In this document: one piece after another, positions 17,007 through 25,212 of the stretch
Position numbering within the stretch: the first letter of the stretch is position 1
How the letters are laid out: each line of letters opens with the position of its first letter
Source: Monoglobus pectinilyticus
GTDB taxonomy: Bacteria; Bacillota; Clostridia; Monoglobales; Monoglobaceae
Assembly (NCBI RefSeq): GCF_002874775.1
Contig: NZ_CP020991.1
Location: 1 to 64,000, forward strand
Reading direction: 5' to 3'
Length of the DNA stretch: 64,000 nucleotides
Program-made: the position numbers and the translations under genes
Notes under the pieces: model-generated
What the model was told of the DNA's origin: nothing
Databases searched by the model: none
What the model saw: only the letters and a program-made list of their open reading frames with translations

Positions 17007-17809
17007 GACATGGAATAACATTTAGGGGTAAACACAGTAATGATGTTGGCGTAATCGTAAAGACCGTTGGGAGACCGATAATTGCGCCTGTAAGACAGAT
17101 TGATGAGGAGGTGCCATACAGGGACGGAAATGTTGATTGCTCCGAGACAGGAGGGCGGTTATATTATGATGATAAAGTTTTGGAGCTTGACTTTTATTTA
17201 ATTTCCCACGATACTGTTGAACTCCAAAAAAACGTAACAAAAGTCGCAAACTGGTTAGCCGGAGGATACGGGATACTTATATTTGACGACATGCTGAGCA
17301 CAGTATGGATTGCAAAACCTGTTGACTTAGACGACTTAACAATTGAGCTATATAAAAACGGACACACCAAAATACAATTCAGGTGCAGACCGTTTAACGA
17401 CTGGATACATGACAGTAAAGGAGTGCCGCTGGACAGTAACCATTCATTGGACAGCGATATACCTTTGGGATTGGGAGACGAAAACGAGATAATATACGGC
17501 GCAGGAGCAACAGGGCTTGAATTAGATTATTGCGGTTCTGCTCCTGTCAGACCCGTTGTTATTATAACGCCAACAACTGAGACTAACGGATTCAACCTGA
17601 CGATTAACAACAGCACTATAAGCAGTACAGCAGCTTTTAAAAATCCTGTAACAATAGACTGTGCAAATGCTGTTCTGCCGAGTGGTTTTTCAGGTGATTT
17701 TTTTGAGCTGAAACCCGAAATAAATAAAATAAATATTAACTGTCTGAGCGGAAACGGTCAGATTATATTAGAATATGTACCTAAATTATTATATGGAGAT
17801 GGATTTTAA
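17003..17809 (+). CDS. Distal tail protein (Dit)
   Basis: Baseplate hub protein of 268 aa that closes the tail tube tip and carries the Tal protein and fibres. The N-terminal domain shows the Dit layout: a conserved opening around ITFRGKHSNDVGVIV, the strand LELDFYLIS, helix LQKNVTKVANWLAG, and IQFRCRPFNDW closing the belt domain near residue 133. A galectin-like C-terminal part follows. It overlaps the tape measure stop by ATGA and abuts Tal. Confidence 0.85.
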   Translation: MRHGITFRGKHSNDVGVIVKTVGRPIIAPVRQIDEEVPYRDGNVDCSETGGRLYYDDKVLELDFYLISHDTVELQKNVTKVANWLAGGYGILIFDDMLSTVWIAKPVDLDDLTIELYKNGHTKIQFRCRPFNDWIHDSKGVPLDSNHSLDSDIPLGLGDENEIIYGAGATGLELDYCGSAPVRPVVIITPTTETNGFNLTINNSTISSTAAFKNPVTIDCANAVLPSGFSGDFFELKPEINKININCLSGNGQIILEYVPKLLYGDGF

Positions 17810-19647
17810 TGAAATTTATTGCAGTGTACGATAAAGACGCAACAGAATATGAATCAGACAGGCTGGGATTTTTAGAAAATGCAAAAGATGTATGTATTGA
17901 ACAGTCAATTAACGGAGATTATGAATTGACATTTATCCTGCCTAAAGGTGATAAAAAATGGGGATTGATTGACTTTGAGCGCAAGGTCGGGTATGACGGA
18001 CGTATATTCAGGATTAAAGATATAGACGACTGCACAATATCAGCCTCAACGCTACTGCAGGACGCGTGCAGAACGCATGTGCAATACATAGGAGACATGA
18101 TAAACACCCCGGCAAATGAGATTATGGAGGGTATTTTTTCAAAAACGCCGTATGTAACAGTTTTGAAAAAAGAAGAGATTGAAGCACTGGGGCTTGAACC
18201 TGTCACGGACAAAATAGACTTTTTTGAAATGTCAAAGACTACCCCTATAGCGTGTCTTAACAGGCTTATGGAAACGTTAAAAAAGTATAGAGTACACAGC
18301 GAAGTATATATTGATAATGACAAAATTGGCCTTGTAAGACAGCTGGGAACAAAGAAAGATTTTGTTATCGACCCTAGATATAACGGGTGTGAAATAAAGC
18401 CTAAAATATCAACTTATACATTAGTAACAAAGCTGTATCCATACGGTAAGGATGATTTACCGCTTGAGGGCGACAAGCAGTATATTTTAAGTCCTAACTA
18501 TGATACATTGGGAGAATACGAAGGGTTCTGTAATTTTGATGAAGTAACCGACCAGGAAGATTTGTTGCTGGCGGCACAGACACAATTCAGGGCAGACAAC
18601 CCGGAAAGAATAGACGTGCCTAAATATGCGGTAAATGTAAAAGTATTGGATTTGCCGGGAGAAATAAACCTAGGAGACATAGTGACGGTAAATGATATAA
18701 ACAACGGAATCAAATCAAATCAAAGAGTTATAACGGTTAAAAAATACCCGTATGAGCCGCACAAAAATTCTATTGTTGTAGGAGTGCCGCCAATAAATAT
18801 GATAGAAGCATTCAGCGGAATGTTCACAGCTCACCAATATTTAAGACTGGCGCAGAACGAAAGAAATGAATATAAGACAAACACACTTGAATTTATGAAG
18901 AAAAATGAAGATGTAACTGTTGAAAATAACGGAGAATATCAAAAAATAGCGCAGTATGAAACGGGAGCAATGTTCGTGTCGGACGACGGTAAATATGCAG
19001 TTGCTTTGATTGATGGGAAAATCAAGATTGGAGCAGCTGACAAAAGTCGTGACGACGGCTGGAACTGGATAGGAGTATTTGGACACGGTGACGGAAGCGA
19101 TTGGGCAACGACATATCTATATACCAACTTAATCACAATAATGTCGCAAAATGGCAAACTTAAAATAGAGGATAATCTAATCACGATGTACGACGGAAAT
19201 GGAACATTGCGCTATCAATCGGGCTACGACGGTCATAAATATGTATTTGAACTATATAATGAACAAGGAAAACGCACGGCGTATATGGACGACAACGGAA
19301 ATTTAACAATTTGCGGTGTGTTTATGACGGGTGAAAATGGCGAAGCAAGAACCGTTATAGACGGCAATGGTATACAGAGTTATGATAATAATAATAAACT
19401 TCATGGGTTAGTGGTGAGTAAAGGTCTTCCGGATTTATCTTTATATTGCAATGGACAAGAAACTTTTGAAATCAGAAATGAAGGAGCGGGTCTAATAACG
19501 ATAATGTGTGACGGTTCTGAGATTATGAGTTTAGACAACATTAGGTGTGGCTTAGTCGGTACATGGTATTATAAAGGAGCGGAAATTGTCACGAAAGATG
19601 ATATAGAAAGATTGCAGTCGCAGATTAATACGCTGAAAGGTATATAA
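17809..19647 (+). CDS. Tail-associated protein (Tal), endopeptidase-tail family
   Basis: Tail tip protein of 612 aa. Residues about 1-360 match the prophage endopeptidase tail family (gp27-like hub), with GYDGRIFRIKDID, NTPANEIMEGIF and GDIVTVNDINNGI. The remainder is a beta-rich extension with repeated short strands (YDGNGTLRYQSGYDG, YMDDNGNLTICG) that probably forms a trimeric needle or fibre. A coiled-coil segment ends the protein. It starts by TAATG overlap with Dit. No catalytic peptidase site is evident. Confidence 0.85.
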   Translation: MKFIAVYDKDATEYESDRLGFLENAKDVCIEQSINGDYELTFILPKGDKKWGLIDFERKVGYDGRIFRIKDIDDCTISASTLLQDACRTHVQYIGDMINTPANEIMEGIFSKTPYVTVLKKEEIEALGLEPVTDKIDFFEMSKTTPIACLNRLMETLKKYRVHSEVYIDNDKIGLVRQLGTKKDFVIDPRYNGCEIKPKISTYTLVTKLYPYGKDDLPLEGDKQYILSPNYDTLGEYEGFCNFDEVTDQEDLLLAAQTQFRADNPERIDVPKYAVNVKVLDLPGEINLGDIVTVNDINNGIKSNQRVITVKKYPYEPHKNSIVVGVPPINMIEAFSGMFTAHQYLRLAQNERNEYKTNTLEFMKKNEDVTVENNGEYQKIAQYETGAMFVSDDGKYAVALIDGKIKIGAADKSRDDGWNWIGVFGHGDGSDWATTYLYTNLITIMSQNGKLKIEDNLITMYDGNGTLRYQSGYDGHKYVFELYNEQGKRTAYMDDNGNLTICGVFMTGENGEARTVIDGNGIQSYDNNNKLHGLVVSKGLPDLSLYCNGQETFEIRNEGAGLITIMCDGSEIMSLDNIRCGLVGTWYYKGAEIVTKDDIERLQSQINTLKGI

Positions 19648-19682
19648 TTAATGTGAATTTAGGAAACATGTCATAAAATTCC

Positions 19683-19711
19683 TTTACAAGTCATGAAAAA
19701 TATGCTATTAT
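19683..19711 (+). promoter_or_regulatory. Sigma-A promoter of the moron lipoprotein
   Basis: TTTACA (19683-19688), 17-bp spacer, TATTAT (19706-19711), 32 bases before the gene. A dedicated promoter in the tail module indicates expression from the lysogen. Confidence 0.75.
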
Positions 19712-19743
19712 GTAGAAAAATATAAAATAGAGGGGGAAGAAAA

Positions 19744-20610
19744 ATGAAGAAGTTTATTGGAATGACGTTATCAATTTTGCTTTTATTATGTTTGTCAAGT
19801 TGTGGAGCGACCTATACAAGTAATGATTTGGCTATTTATAATACAGAAAAAAATAATTATATTAAAATAGGAATGTCAAAAAATGAGCTTGTAGATATAC
19901 TTGGTACCCCTAAAGTTGAAGATGAATACGATTGTTTTGAGAATATAAAAATAAAATATATAGATGATACAGTTCAATATATACGATTATCAGATGAAGT
20001 CAAAGTGTATCTTTTTTTAAATGCATACCAAATAGGAACCTCAATTAATACTATTCAAAAAAAACATAATTTAATACAAGATAAATATGATAAAGAAAAA
20101 TATCATTTATTTTTAGTGAAAAACAAAGATCGATATATAGATTTTTCTAAAGGTCGCAGTTGCGATGAAATGATGAAAATAATAGATGAATGTTTTGAAG
20201 TAGATGGCAATGACGTTTATCATTTATTATTATTTGCGGATTCGAATGACAATATTGTTAGTTCTGTTACAATATCTAAGTTTGGGATTGGCGAAACCGG
20301 AAGTGAATGGGGAGCAGATGGATACATAACTAAGTATTCAAGAATTTTAACAGATAATGAAAAAAATTATGTAACAGGATATGAGGAATATAGCGACGCA
20401 AATATAAAGAAAAAAGAAAGTGAACTTAAAAATGAACTTGACATCTTATCAGATGCTTTTGATAAAGTAGTTGAAAACGATATGGGTTTAGATTACGCAA
20501 GTAAAAACAGTCAATTAAAAGCAATATCAGATTTAAAAGAAAGCAAGTATGATGAACTTTCTAAAGTAAGATTTGAGAGTACACGGAGATATAAAATACT
20601 TAATAATTAA
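19744..20610 (+). CDS. Prophage-borne lipoprotein (moron)
   Basis: Lipoprotein of 288 aa. The signal peptide ends in a lipobox (LCLSSCG, Cys at residue 21). It then has a BamE/SmpA-like motif (YIKIGMSKNELVDILGTPK), a central alpha/beta part and a C-terminal coiled coil. Function is unknown. The GC content is clearly lower than in the tail genes on either side, a promoter sits in front and a separate regulator gene follows, so this is a moron, an extra gene probably expressed in the lysogen and shown on the host surface. Roles such as superinfection exclusion are plausible but unproven. Confidence 0.8.
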   Translation: MKKFIGMTLSILLLLCLSSCGATYTSNDLAIYNTEKNNYIKIGMSKNELVDILGTPKVEDEYDCFENIKIKYIDDTVQYIRLSDEVKVYLFLNAYQIGTSINTIQKKHNLIQDKYDKEKYHLFLVKNKDRYIDFSKGRSCDEMMKIIDECFEVDGNDVYHLLLFADSNDNIVSSVTISKFGIGETGSEWGADGYITKYSRILTDNEKNYVTGYEEYSDANIKKKESELKNELDILSDAFDKVVENDMGLDYASKNSQLKAISDLKESKYDELSKVRFESTRRYKILNN

Positions 20611-20627
20611 AATATTCAAAAAACTTC

Positions 20628-20668
20628 TTGACAAAAGTATCCACATATGTTAATATATTTGTGGATAC
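20628..20668 (+). promoter_or_regulatory. Promoter with palindromic operator for the RHH gene
   Basis: TTGACA (20628-20633), 17-bp spacer, TAATAT (20651-20656). A perfect 9-bp inverted repeat GTATCCACA (20637-20645) and TGTGGATAC (20660-20668) brackets the -10 box. A repressor bound there would block polymerase. The ribbon-helix-helix protein encoded 19 bases downstream is the obvious candidate, that is, autorepression. Confidence 0.8.
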
Positions 20669-20686
20669 AGAAAAGAGGTGATTTAT

Positions 20687-20857
20687 TTGTCTAAAAAAGG
20701 TAGACCGACGGATGACCCAAAAACTCTTAACACTAGGGTTCGATTTTCGGAGGAAGATATAAGACGTCTGGAATTCTGTTGTGAGAAAACAGGAATGAAA
20801 AAGTCCGAAATTATACGTTTGGGTATTAAAGAGGTTTACAATAAATTAAAAAAATAG
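20687..20857 (+). CDS. Ribbon-helix-helix (CopG/Arc-like) repressor, 56 aa
   Basis: Small DNA-binding protein starting with TTG and preceded by AAGAGGTGAT. It shows the RHH layout: a flexible start (SKKGRPTDD), a strand LNTRVRFS that would lie in the DNA groove, helix EEDIRRLEFCCEKTG and helix KSEIIRLGIKEVY. RHH proteins bind short inverted repeats as dimers of dimers, matching the palindrome over its own promoter. It probably controls itself and perhaps the Rha gene downstream or the lipoprotein upstream. It is too short to be found by many gene callers. Confidence 0.85.
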   Translation: MSKKGRPTDDPKTLNTRVRFSEEDIRRLEFCCEKTGMKKSEIIRLGIKEVYNKLKK

Positions 20858-20893
20858 AGTAGCCGTCCTCTGGAAAAGGTTAAACGACTACTC
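20857..20893 (+). other. Hairpin after the RHH gene
   Basis: GAGTAG-C-CGT (20857-20866) pairs with ACG-A-CTACTC (20884-20893) with one mismatch, starting at the last base of the stop codon. No T tract follows, so it is more likely an mRNA-stability or attenuation element than a terminator. A second inverted pair, TCTATC and GATAGA, lies at 20908-20936 before the Rha ribosome site. Confidence 0.45.
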
Positions 20894-20982
20894 GGTCGAC
20901 AGATAAATCTATCAAATATATTGTATCATAGATAGAAACTTCTGTCAAACAAATTCAATAATTTTGAGAGGAGCTTTTATTT

Positions 20983-21867
20983 ATGCAAGAATTACAAGAA
21001 AAAGTACAAACTTTAGATAGTAGAGAAGTTGCAAAGATGGTTGAAAAGCGACATACAGATTTAATTAGGACTATTGAAAACTATCGAAATTACTTAGATG
21101 ATAGTCAAAACGCAAAATTGCGTTCTGATGATTTTTTCACAGAAAGCAGCTACAGATCAGGCACAGGCAAGAAATATAAATGTTATTTTATAACAAAAAA
21201 GGGTTGTGAGCTGATAGCTCATAAAATGACTGGAAAGAAACATATACAATTCACAGCTGCATATATTAATAAATTTCACGAAATGGAAAATAAACTTAAT
21301 AGTAATAGTAGCTTACCGCAACCTAAGGCAGAAGAAATAACACCCAAATATCACAATGGCGAACCGGTTATAACGATACAGGATATTGTAAAATTATCAG
21401 ACCTAAACGTAAATACTATACGTTATTATGTTAGACGTCTTGAGCGTAATAAAGATTATTACTTATTAGAGTGGGAAGACTTGGCAAAGTTTAAGCGAAA
21501 CAACCCTTCCATCGACAAAATGATTTCCAGCTTATGCGTTATCAATAGGCAAGGAGCTGAAAAACTTGCTCAGATGATACAGGGTGTACCTATACAGGAT
21601 TGCTTTAAGGCTTTACCCGAGCCAAAAAAGAATAAAATATTCAACCTTTCATCGATTAAGCCGTTAAAATACATAGTTGATGATGGGATACGTTTTTCAA
21701 GTATTATTAATGATTGTTTTAAAAGCTGGACACAAAGTCTTACATGGGATGACATCAAAGATGTACAAGGAATAATGCGTGAACGTTTTAGTGATTTGCA
21801 AAAATGTATGGAAGTGATTGACAATATTACTGTTAGTAATGATAAGCAATTATTGTTTTTTGATTGA
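20983..21867 (+). CDS. Rha-family antirepressor/regulator
   Basis: Phage regulator of 294 aa. The N-terminal domain (about 10-105) matches the Rha/AntA group: LDSREVAKMVEKRHTDLIRTI, then FFTESSYRSGTGKKYKCYFITKKG and the helix KKHIQFTAAYINKFHEME. The middle (about 125-200) has a second helix-turn-helix-like segment (ITIQDIVKLSDLNVNTIRYYVRRL). Rha proteins usually act as antirepressors in early modules, so a copy between Tal and the fibres is unusual. A GAGAGGAG site precedes the ATG. It may belong to the same accessory unit as the RHH repressor. Confidence 0.8.
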   Translation: MQELQEKVQTLDSREVAKMVEKRHTDLIRTIENYRNYLDDSQNAKLRSDDFFTESSYRSGTGKKYKCYFITKKGCELIAHKMTGKKHIQFTAAYINKFHEMENKLNSNSSLPQPKAEEITPKYHNGEPVITIQDIVKLSDLNVNTIRYYVRRLERNKDYYLLEWEDLAKFKRNNPSIDKMISSLCVINRQGAEKLAQMIQGVPIQDCFKALPEPKKNKIFNLSSIKPLKYIVDDGIRFSSIINDCFKSWTQSLTWDDIKDVQGIMRERFSDLQKCMEVIDNITVSNDKQLLFFD

Positions 21868-21891
21868 TAATCTTATAATTAATCAATGTCG

Positions 21892-22088
21892 CACCCACAT
21901 GTGGGTGATGAAGATAAAACTAGGGGGTGTCAAAACGCCGCCCCATCTGTAACAGATGATTTGGGGCGCACCCCATGTGGGGTGCGCGGATTGATAAGAC
22001 TTTCGCTCATTTTTGAGCAATAGGGTTGACGGTCGCATTTCGTGTGTGTGGATTGAAAAATATGAACGTCCGAAAGGGCGTTCTTTTT
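21892..22088 (+). ncRNA. Array of strong hairpins, possible structured RNA or regulatory DNA
   Basis: The 250 bases between Rha and the next gene contain a 16-bp perfect palindrome CACCCACATGTGGGTG (21892-21907), a two-tier hairpin with CGCCCC/GGGGCG outside and CATCT/AGATG inside (21939-21968), a 22-bp palindrome with 10-bp arms GCGCACCCCA (21966-21987), and an intrinsic terminator (22064-22088). The first and third palindromes share a CACCC-(A)-TGTGGG-like core. No known RNA family is recognised. It could be a small RNA, a long leader for the 75-aa gene, or binding sites for a dimeric regulator. Confidence 0.4.
22064..22088 (+). terminator. Terminator/attenuator ahead of the 75-aa gene
   Basis: GAACGTCC (22064-22071), GAAA loop, GGGCGTTC, then TTTTT. 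It ends 31 bases before the next start codon, so it may act as an attenuator in that gene's leader. Confidence 0.7.
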
Positions 22089-22119
22089 ATATATATAAAA
22101 TTAAGAAAGGATGATAATT

Positions 22120-22344
22120 ATGTTACAAAAAAATGAGCATGTTCCGTTCGTTTGTGATGATGTGATACCGGATGGGTTATATCCATATTGCAGAGAAGTT
22201 TTTGACGCAATCTTGGAAGCAAAAATACCATATGGAAGAACACGTACGGTATTAAAACTTGTTTCACAGGCGTTGCAAAATGTAACACCAGGCGAGGTTG
22301 AGACAAAGCGAGAGAAAACAGATTATCCCATCTGCTCAGACTAG
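22120..22344 (+). CDS. Hypothetical phage protein, 74 aa
   Basis: Small soluble protein with the segment FVCDDVIPDGLYPYCREVFDAI and a predicted helical C-terminal half (KIPYGRTRTVLKLVSQAL). Function unknown. I prefer ATG 22120 because AAAGG (22106-22110) lies at a normal distance. ATG 22111 would be too close. It sits between the hairpin array and the toxin-antitoxin element, inside the accessory island. Confidence 0.6.
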   Translation: MLQKNEHVPFVCDDVIPDGLYPYCREVFDAILEAKIPYGRTRTVLKLVSQALQNVTPGEVETKREKTDYPICSD

Positions 22345-22376
22345 AACCAAATAATAAAATAGAAAGGAGGTAAAAA

Positions 22377-22405
22377 TTGACATAAATATGTATATTTGAT
22401 ATAAT
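22377..22405 (+). promoter_or_regulatory. Consensus promoter of the type I toxin mRNA
   Basis: TTGACA (22377-22382), exactly 17 bp, TATAAT (22400-22405): a perfect sigma-A promoter. Transcription would start near 22412, at the inverted repeat GCCAAT-GGACG-ATTGGC. Confidence 0.85.
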
Positions 22406-22465
22406 AAAAAAAGCCAATGGACGATTGGCGGTTATTCTGACTTCCCATAGAGGGGAGTTGATATT

Positions 22466-22531
22466 ATGGAGGAAGTAATTATAGTCATGTACATAATACT
22501 TCTAACTCTAATAGTTCTTAAAAAGAAATAA
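22466..22531 (+). CDS. Small hydrophobic peptide, probable type I toxin
   Basis: A 21-codon frame with a GGGGAG site eight bases upstream. The peptide begins MEEV, has one stretch of about 14 hydrophobic residues (IIVMYIILLTLIVL) and ends in three Lys: the design of membrane toxins such as TxpA/Hol_Tox-type peptides. It lies between two convergent consensus promoters. The mRNA 5' end (GCCAATGG, 22413-22420) is complementary to 22600-22607, and GGCGGTTATT (22427-22436) to 22527-22536, so the long transcript can fold 5' to 3' and hide the start, as in known type I systems. The peptide family itself is not identified. Confidence 0.72.
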   Translation: MEEVIIVMYIILLTLIVLKKK

Positions 22532-22604
22532 CCGCCCATGGCGGACGGTATTCCCTCAACTCTAAATTGCAGCGGAATAACCGTACCCCTACAGTTGTTC
22601 CATT
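22519..22604 (-). ncRNA. Antisense RNA, probable type I antitoxin
   Basis: Predicted from its own promoter (22611-22638) and terminator: on the minus strand CCGCC-ATG-GGCGG (22532-22544) is followed by TTATTTCTTTTT. The RNA would be about 85 nt and overlap the last codons and the 3' untranslated part of the toxin mRNA, the same geometry as RatA against TxpA in the Bacillus skin element. Ends are estimated from the promoter and terminator positions. Confidence 0.68.
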
Positions 22605-22610
22605 GGCTAT

Positions 22611-22638
22611 ATTATATCACACAAATAATATTTGTCAA
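22611..22638 (-). promoter_or_regulatory. Consensus antisense promoter
   Basis: On the minus strand: TTGACA (22638-22633), 16-bp spacer, TATAAT (22616-22611). It points towards the toxin frame and explains the antisense RNA. Confidence 0.85.
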
Positions 22639-22639
22639 G

Positions 22640-22661
22640 ACACCCAATAGGGTGTTTTTTT
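22640..22661 (+). terminator. Terminator of the toxin mRNA region
   Basis: ACACCC, AATA loop, GGGTGT, then seven T. It closes the toxin transcript at about 250 nt and shields the fibre gene that starts 26 bases later. Confidence 0.8.
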
Positions 22662-22686
22662 GTTGCGAAAAAGAAAGGGTGATAAA

Positions 22687-24423
22687 ATGGCAAAGCATAG
22701 TATAAACGAAAACTATAACGGACAAACGAAATTGCGCCACTGGTGGATAGTTATAAGAGATAATCTGTCAAATCTGCTGGGTTGGTACAACAGCCATATA
22801 GACGGCACGGCAGATAGACACAGGGCGGAGGATATAGACTACGACGACAGCGGCACTGTTAAGGAAAAAATAAATAAAATAGATATGTCTCTGTTTAAGC
22901 AGACAAATAAATTGCCCGATGAAATATTAACACCGGGCTTTTATTATGGGGGAGGTGTTGTTAATGGTACGTTAGGAGGTAGCGGCACATATTGGTTTGC
23001 AATAGAGATATATCCGGTTTTTACAAATCTATTGCAGATACTTCATCAAAATGTTAATGGGGAGTGGACAACATATTACAGAAATGTTTCAGGCTTAGAA
23101 AGTGATACTCCGCAGTTTACGGAATGGGTGCGGCTGGCGAAAATATCTGATGTAACTGCATTAAGAACTGAGGTTATTAACCAAATAGGTAATACTCAAA
23201 ATTTGACTACTGTCGAAAAAGAAAACTTAGTTAATGCTATAAATGAAGTCAATCAGAATATATCAAACGAAGTTAATGCCCGTGTTAATGCTGACGAAAC
23301 TATAAGAAAAGAAATACCGATTAAGACGACTGAGACAATAACCTCAGAGACCACAGATAACAGCAGCTATGTAACGCCGCTTGTAGTTAAAAATGCTATA
23401 AGTAATCTTGTGGAAAGTTCTGACGAAATAAAAAATATTGCTGACGGCTTAGCCCAAAAGGCAGATAAGGTTACAAACGGGGGATTTATAGCCGGAGGAG
23501 CAAAAGTCGGAGAAGTTGAAAATATATCTATAGGCGACGGTATAGCTTCAACCGGAGCATATGGCGTTGTAATTGGTTCAGGAGCAGAAGGTGCAAGTAA
23601 TTGTGTTGCGATTGGAAGCACTACAACGGCCGGGGCTGATAAATCTGTAGCAATAGGATACGGCGCGGAATGTTTGGCAGACAATGCTGTGCAGATTGGT
23701 GACGGAAGTAATTCCGATAAAGGTACAATGAAGTTTCGGGGGTATAAAATAGTCAGCTGTGATTTTACAGATAACGAATACTATATTAATGATGTAGGCA
23801 GACTTAGTCGACTATATACTACTAATCAATCAAGCATTGTAGACGCAATAAACGAATTGAGTTTAAGCAAAGGGAATAACGCCAGTAAGGCAGTGCTGGG
23901 GGAAGTATTATCAAAATCCGAGGATTTTAATATTAGTTCATCCGGTGGTAATTGGATAGTAGGATATAGTATACCGAATATAACAATTACAGATGACACA
24001 TACGGAACTTTTACCCTGCCGTCTCAAATCTTAGAAATTTCAGGAGTAAAGGACAAAATCGGAGAAGAGAAAAAATATTGTTATGCTTCTTACACGCTCG
24101 ACACGGACAATTTATCCGGTGAATTGAGTACGTCAGATGTGACTGTATATTATCAGCTAAAAGAAGCAAAAGGAAACCCAAACAGCTATTTAGATATAGA
24201 AGACGAAACGAAACTGACAACTATTAATATCTATCTTGGGACTGTTACATTGAACGCAGAGAATGATTTGCTACCTGACGGAACTGTTAGTGTTATTTAT
24301 TCGGGAAGTGAATCTGCAAATGAAAACTTGGAAATTAATCTGCTAAAGATTTTCAATACATCCGGTATTATAACTGGTGAATTTGTTGAGGTTACTGCAG
24401 ATGAGGTAAGCGCATTATTTTAA
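22687..24423 (+). CDS. Tail fibre / receptor-binding protein with YadA-like head repeats
   Basis: Baseplate-attached fibre of 578 aa. The N terminus (HWWIVIRDNLSNLLGWYNSHIDG) is probably the attachment domain, and the middle is coiled coil with NLVNAINEVNQNI. Residues about 275-350 contain head-type repeats of trimeric adhesins: YGVVIGSGA, NCVAIGSTT, KSVAIGYGA, NAVQIGDGS. The C-terminal domain is beta-rich and may bind the host surface. ATG 22687 follows AAGAAAGGGTGAT. An upstream in-frame ATG lies within the terminator region. Confidence 0.78.
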   Translation: MAKHSINENYNGQTKLRHWWIVIRDNLSNLLGWYNSHIDGTADRHRAEDIDYDDSGTVKEKINKIDMSLFKQTNKLPDEILTPGFYYGGGVVNGTLGGSGTYWFAIEIYPVFTNLLQILHQNVNGEWTTYYRNVSGLESDTPQFTEWVRLAKISDVTALRTEVINQIGNTQNLTTVEKENLVNAINEVNQNISNEVNARVNADETIRKEIPIKTTETITSETTDNSSYVTPLVVKNAISNLVESSDEIKNIADGLAQKADKVTNGGFIAGGAKVGEVENISIGDGIASTGAYGVVIGSGAEGASNCVAIGSTTTAGADKSVAIGYGAECLADNAVQIGDGSNSDKGTMKFRGYKIVSCDFTDNEYYINDVGRLSRLYTTNQSSIVDAINELSLSKGNNASKAVLGEVLSKSEDFNISSSGGNWIVGYSIPNITITDDTYGTFTLPSQILEISGVKDKIGEEKKYCYASYTLDTDNLSGELSTSDVTVYYQLKEAKGNPNSYLDIEDETKLTTINIYLGTVTLNAENDLLPDGTVSVIYSGSESANENLEINLLKIFNTSGIITGEFVEVTADEVSALF

Positions 24424-24482
24424 ATAAGTAAAAAAATAAATTAAATATATTAAATAAAAATATGGAGGTAATATCATGGATC

Positions 24483-25196
24483 ATGGCAACAAAAATTTTA
24501 GGAATGGAAGCATTAACAAAGTTAGTAGAAAAGATTAAGGCGGTAACGGCAGCGATACCAACCAAACTCAGTCAGCTTACAAACGACAGTGGCTATCAGA
24601 CGAGTTCACAGGTATCTACTACAGTTATGAATGCGACAAAGGATTTAGCGGCAAAAACTGATGTAGGAACATTGACAACCTTGACGACAACGGCAAAAAA
24701 TAACCTTGTGGCAGCGATTAACGAAATAGACGAACATCAGGATTCAACTGCTTCGATAGTAGGAGGGCAAGCAGAAATTATTGATGGATTAGATGCACGT
24801 ATTGGTGCATTGACAGACCTTAACACAACAGCAAAAGGGACTATAGTTGCGGCGATTAATGAAGTTAAAACGAGCGCAGACGGGAAAATGACATCGGCTC
24901 AGGTTGATTCAAAAATTACAGCTGCAAAGGCAGGACTAGCAACAGAAACATATGTAAACAACAAAGTGTCAAGCGTATACAAGTATAAGGGAAGTAAGGA
25001 TACATATGCTTCGCTTCCGACAACAGGAAATACCGTTGGAGATGTATGGAACGTTGTTGATAAGAACGGTCAAAATTTTGCATGGACAGGCTCAGCGTGG
25101 GACGCTCTTGGCGAGACTATAGACTTAAGCGGATATATGAAGAACGACGCACTGCAGGAAATCACAGCTGCAGAAGTAGAGGCTTTATTTAACTAA
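24483..25196 (+). CDS. Tail fibre-like protein with coiled coils
   Basis: Protein of 237 aa starting MATKILGMEALTKLVEKIK, an N terminus nearly shared with the next gene. It has two copies of a LTTLTTTAKNNLVAAINEI / LTDLNTTAKGTIVAAINEV repeat, a coiled-coil shaft, and a C-terminal domain with VYKYKGSKDTYASLPTTGN, seen in phage tail fibres. The end EITAAEVEALFN resembles the end of the preceding fibre (EVTADEVSALF). The only strong ribosome site (GGAGG, 24464-24468) lies 14 bases before ATG 24483, unusually far. An in-frame start at 24462 would overlap it. Confidence 0.72.
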   Translation: MATKILGMEALTKLVEKIKAVTAAIPTKLSQLTNDSGYQTSSQVSTTVMNATKDLAAKTDVGTLTTLTTTAKNNLVAAINEIDEHQDSTASIVGGQAEIIDGLDARIGALTDLNTTAKGTIVAAINEVKTSADGKMTSAQVDSKITAAKAGLATETYVNNKVSSVYKYKGSKDTYASLPTTGNTVGDVWNVVDKNGQNFAWTGSAWDALGETIDLSGYMKNDALQEITAAEVEALFN

Positions 25197-25212
25197 ACCT
25201 GGAGGGATATAG

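Noticed and set aside
24476-24538. A 20-codon frame from ATG 24476 at ideal spacing from GGAGG
   Set aside because: No recognisable product. More likely an accident that weakens the real start at 24483. Kept only as part of a finding.
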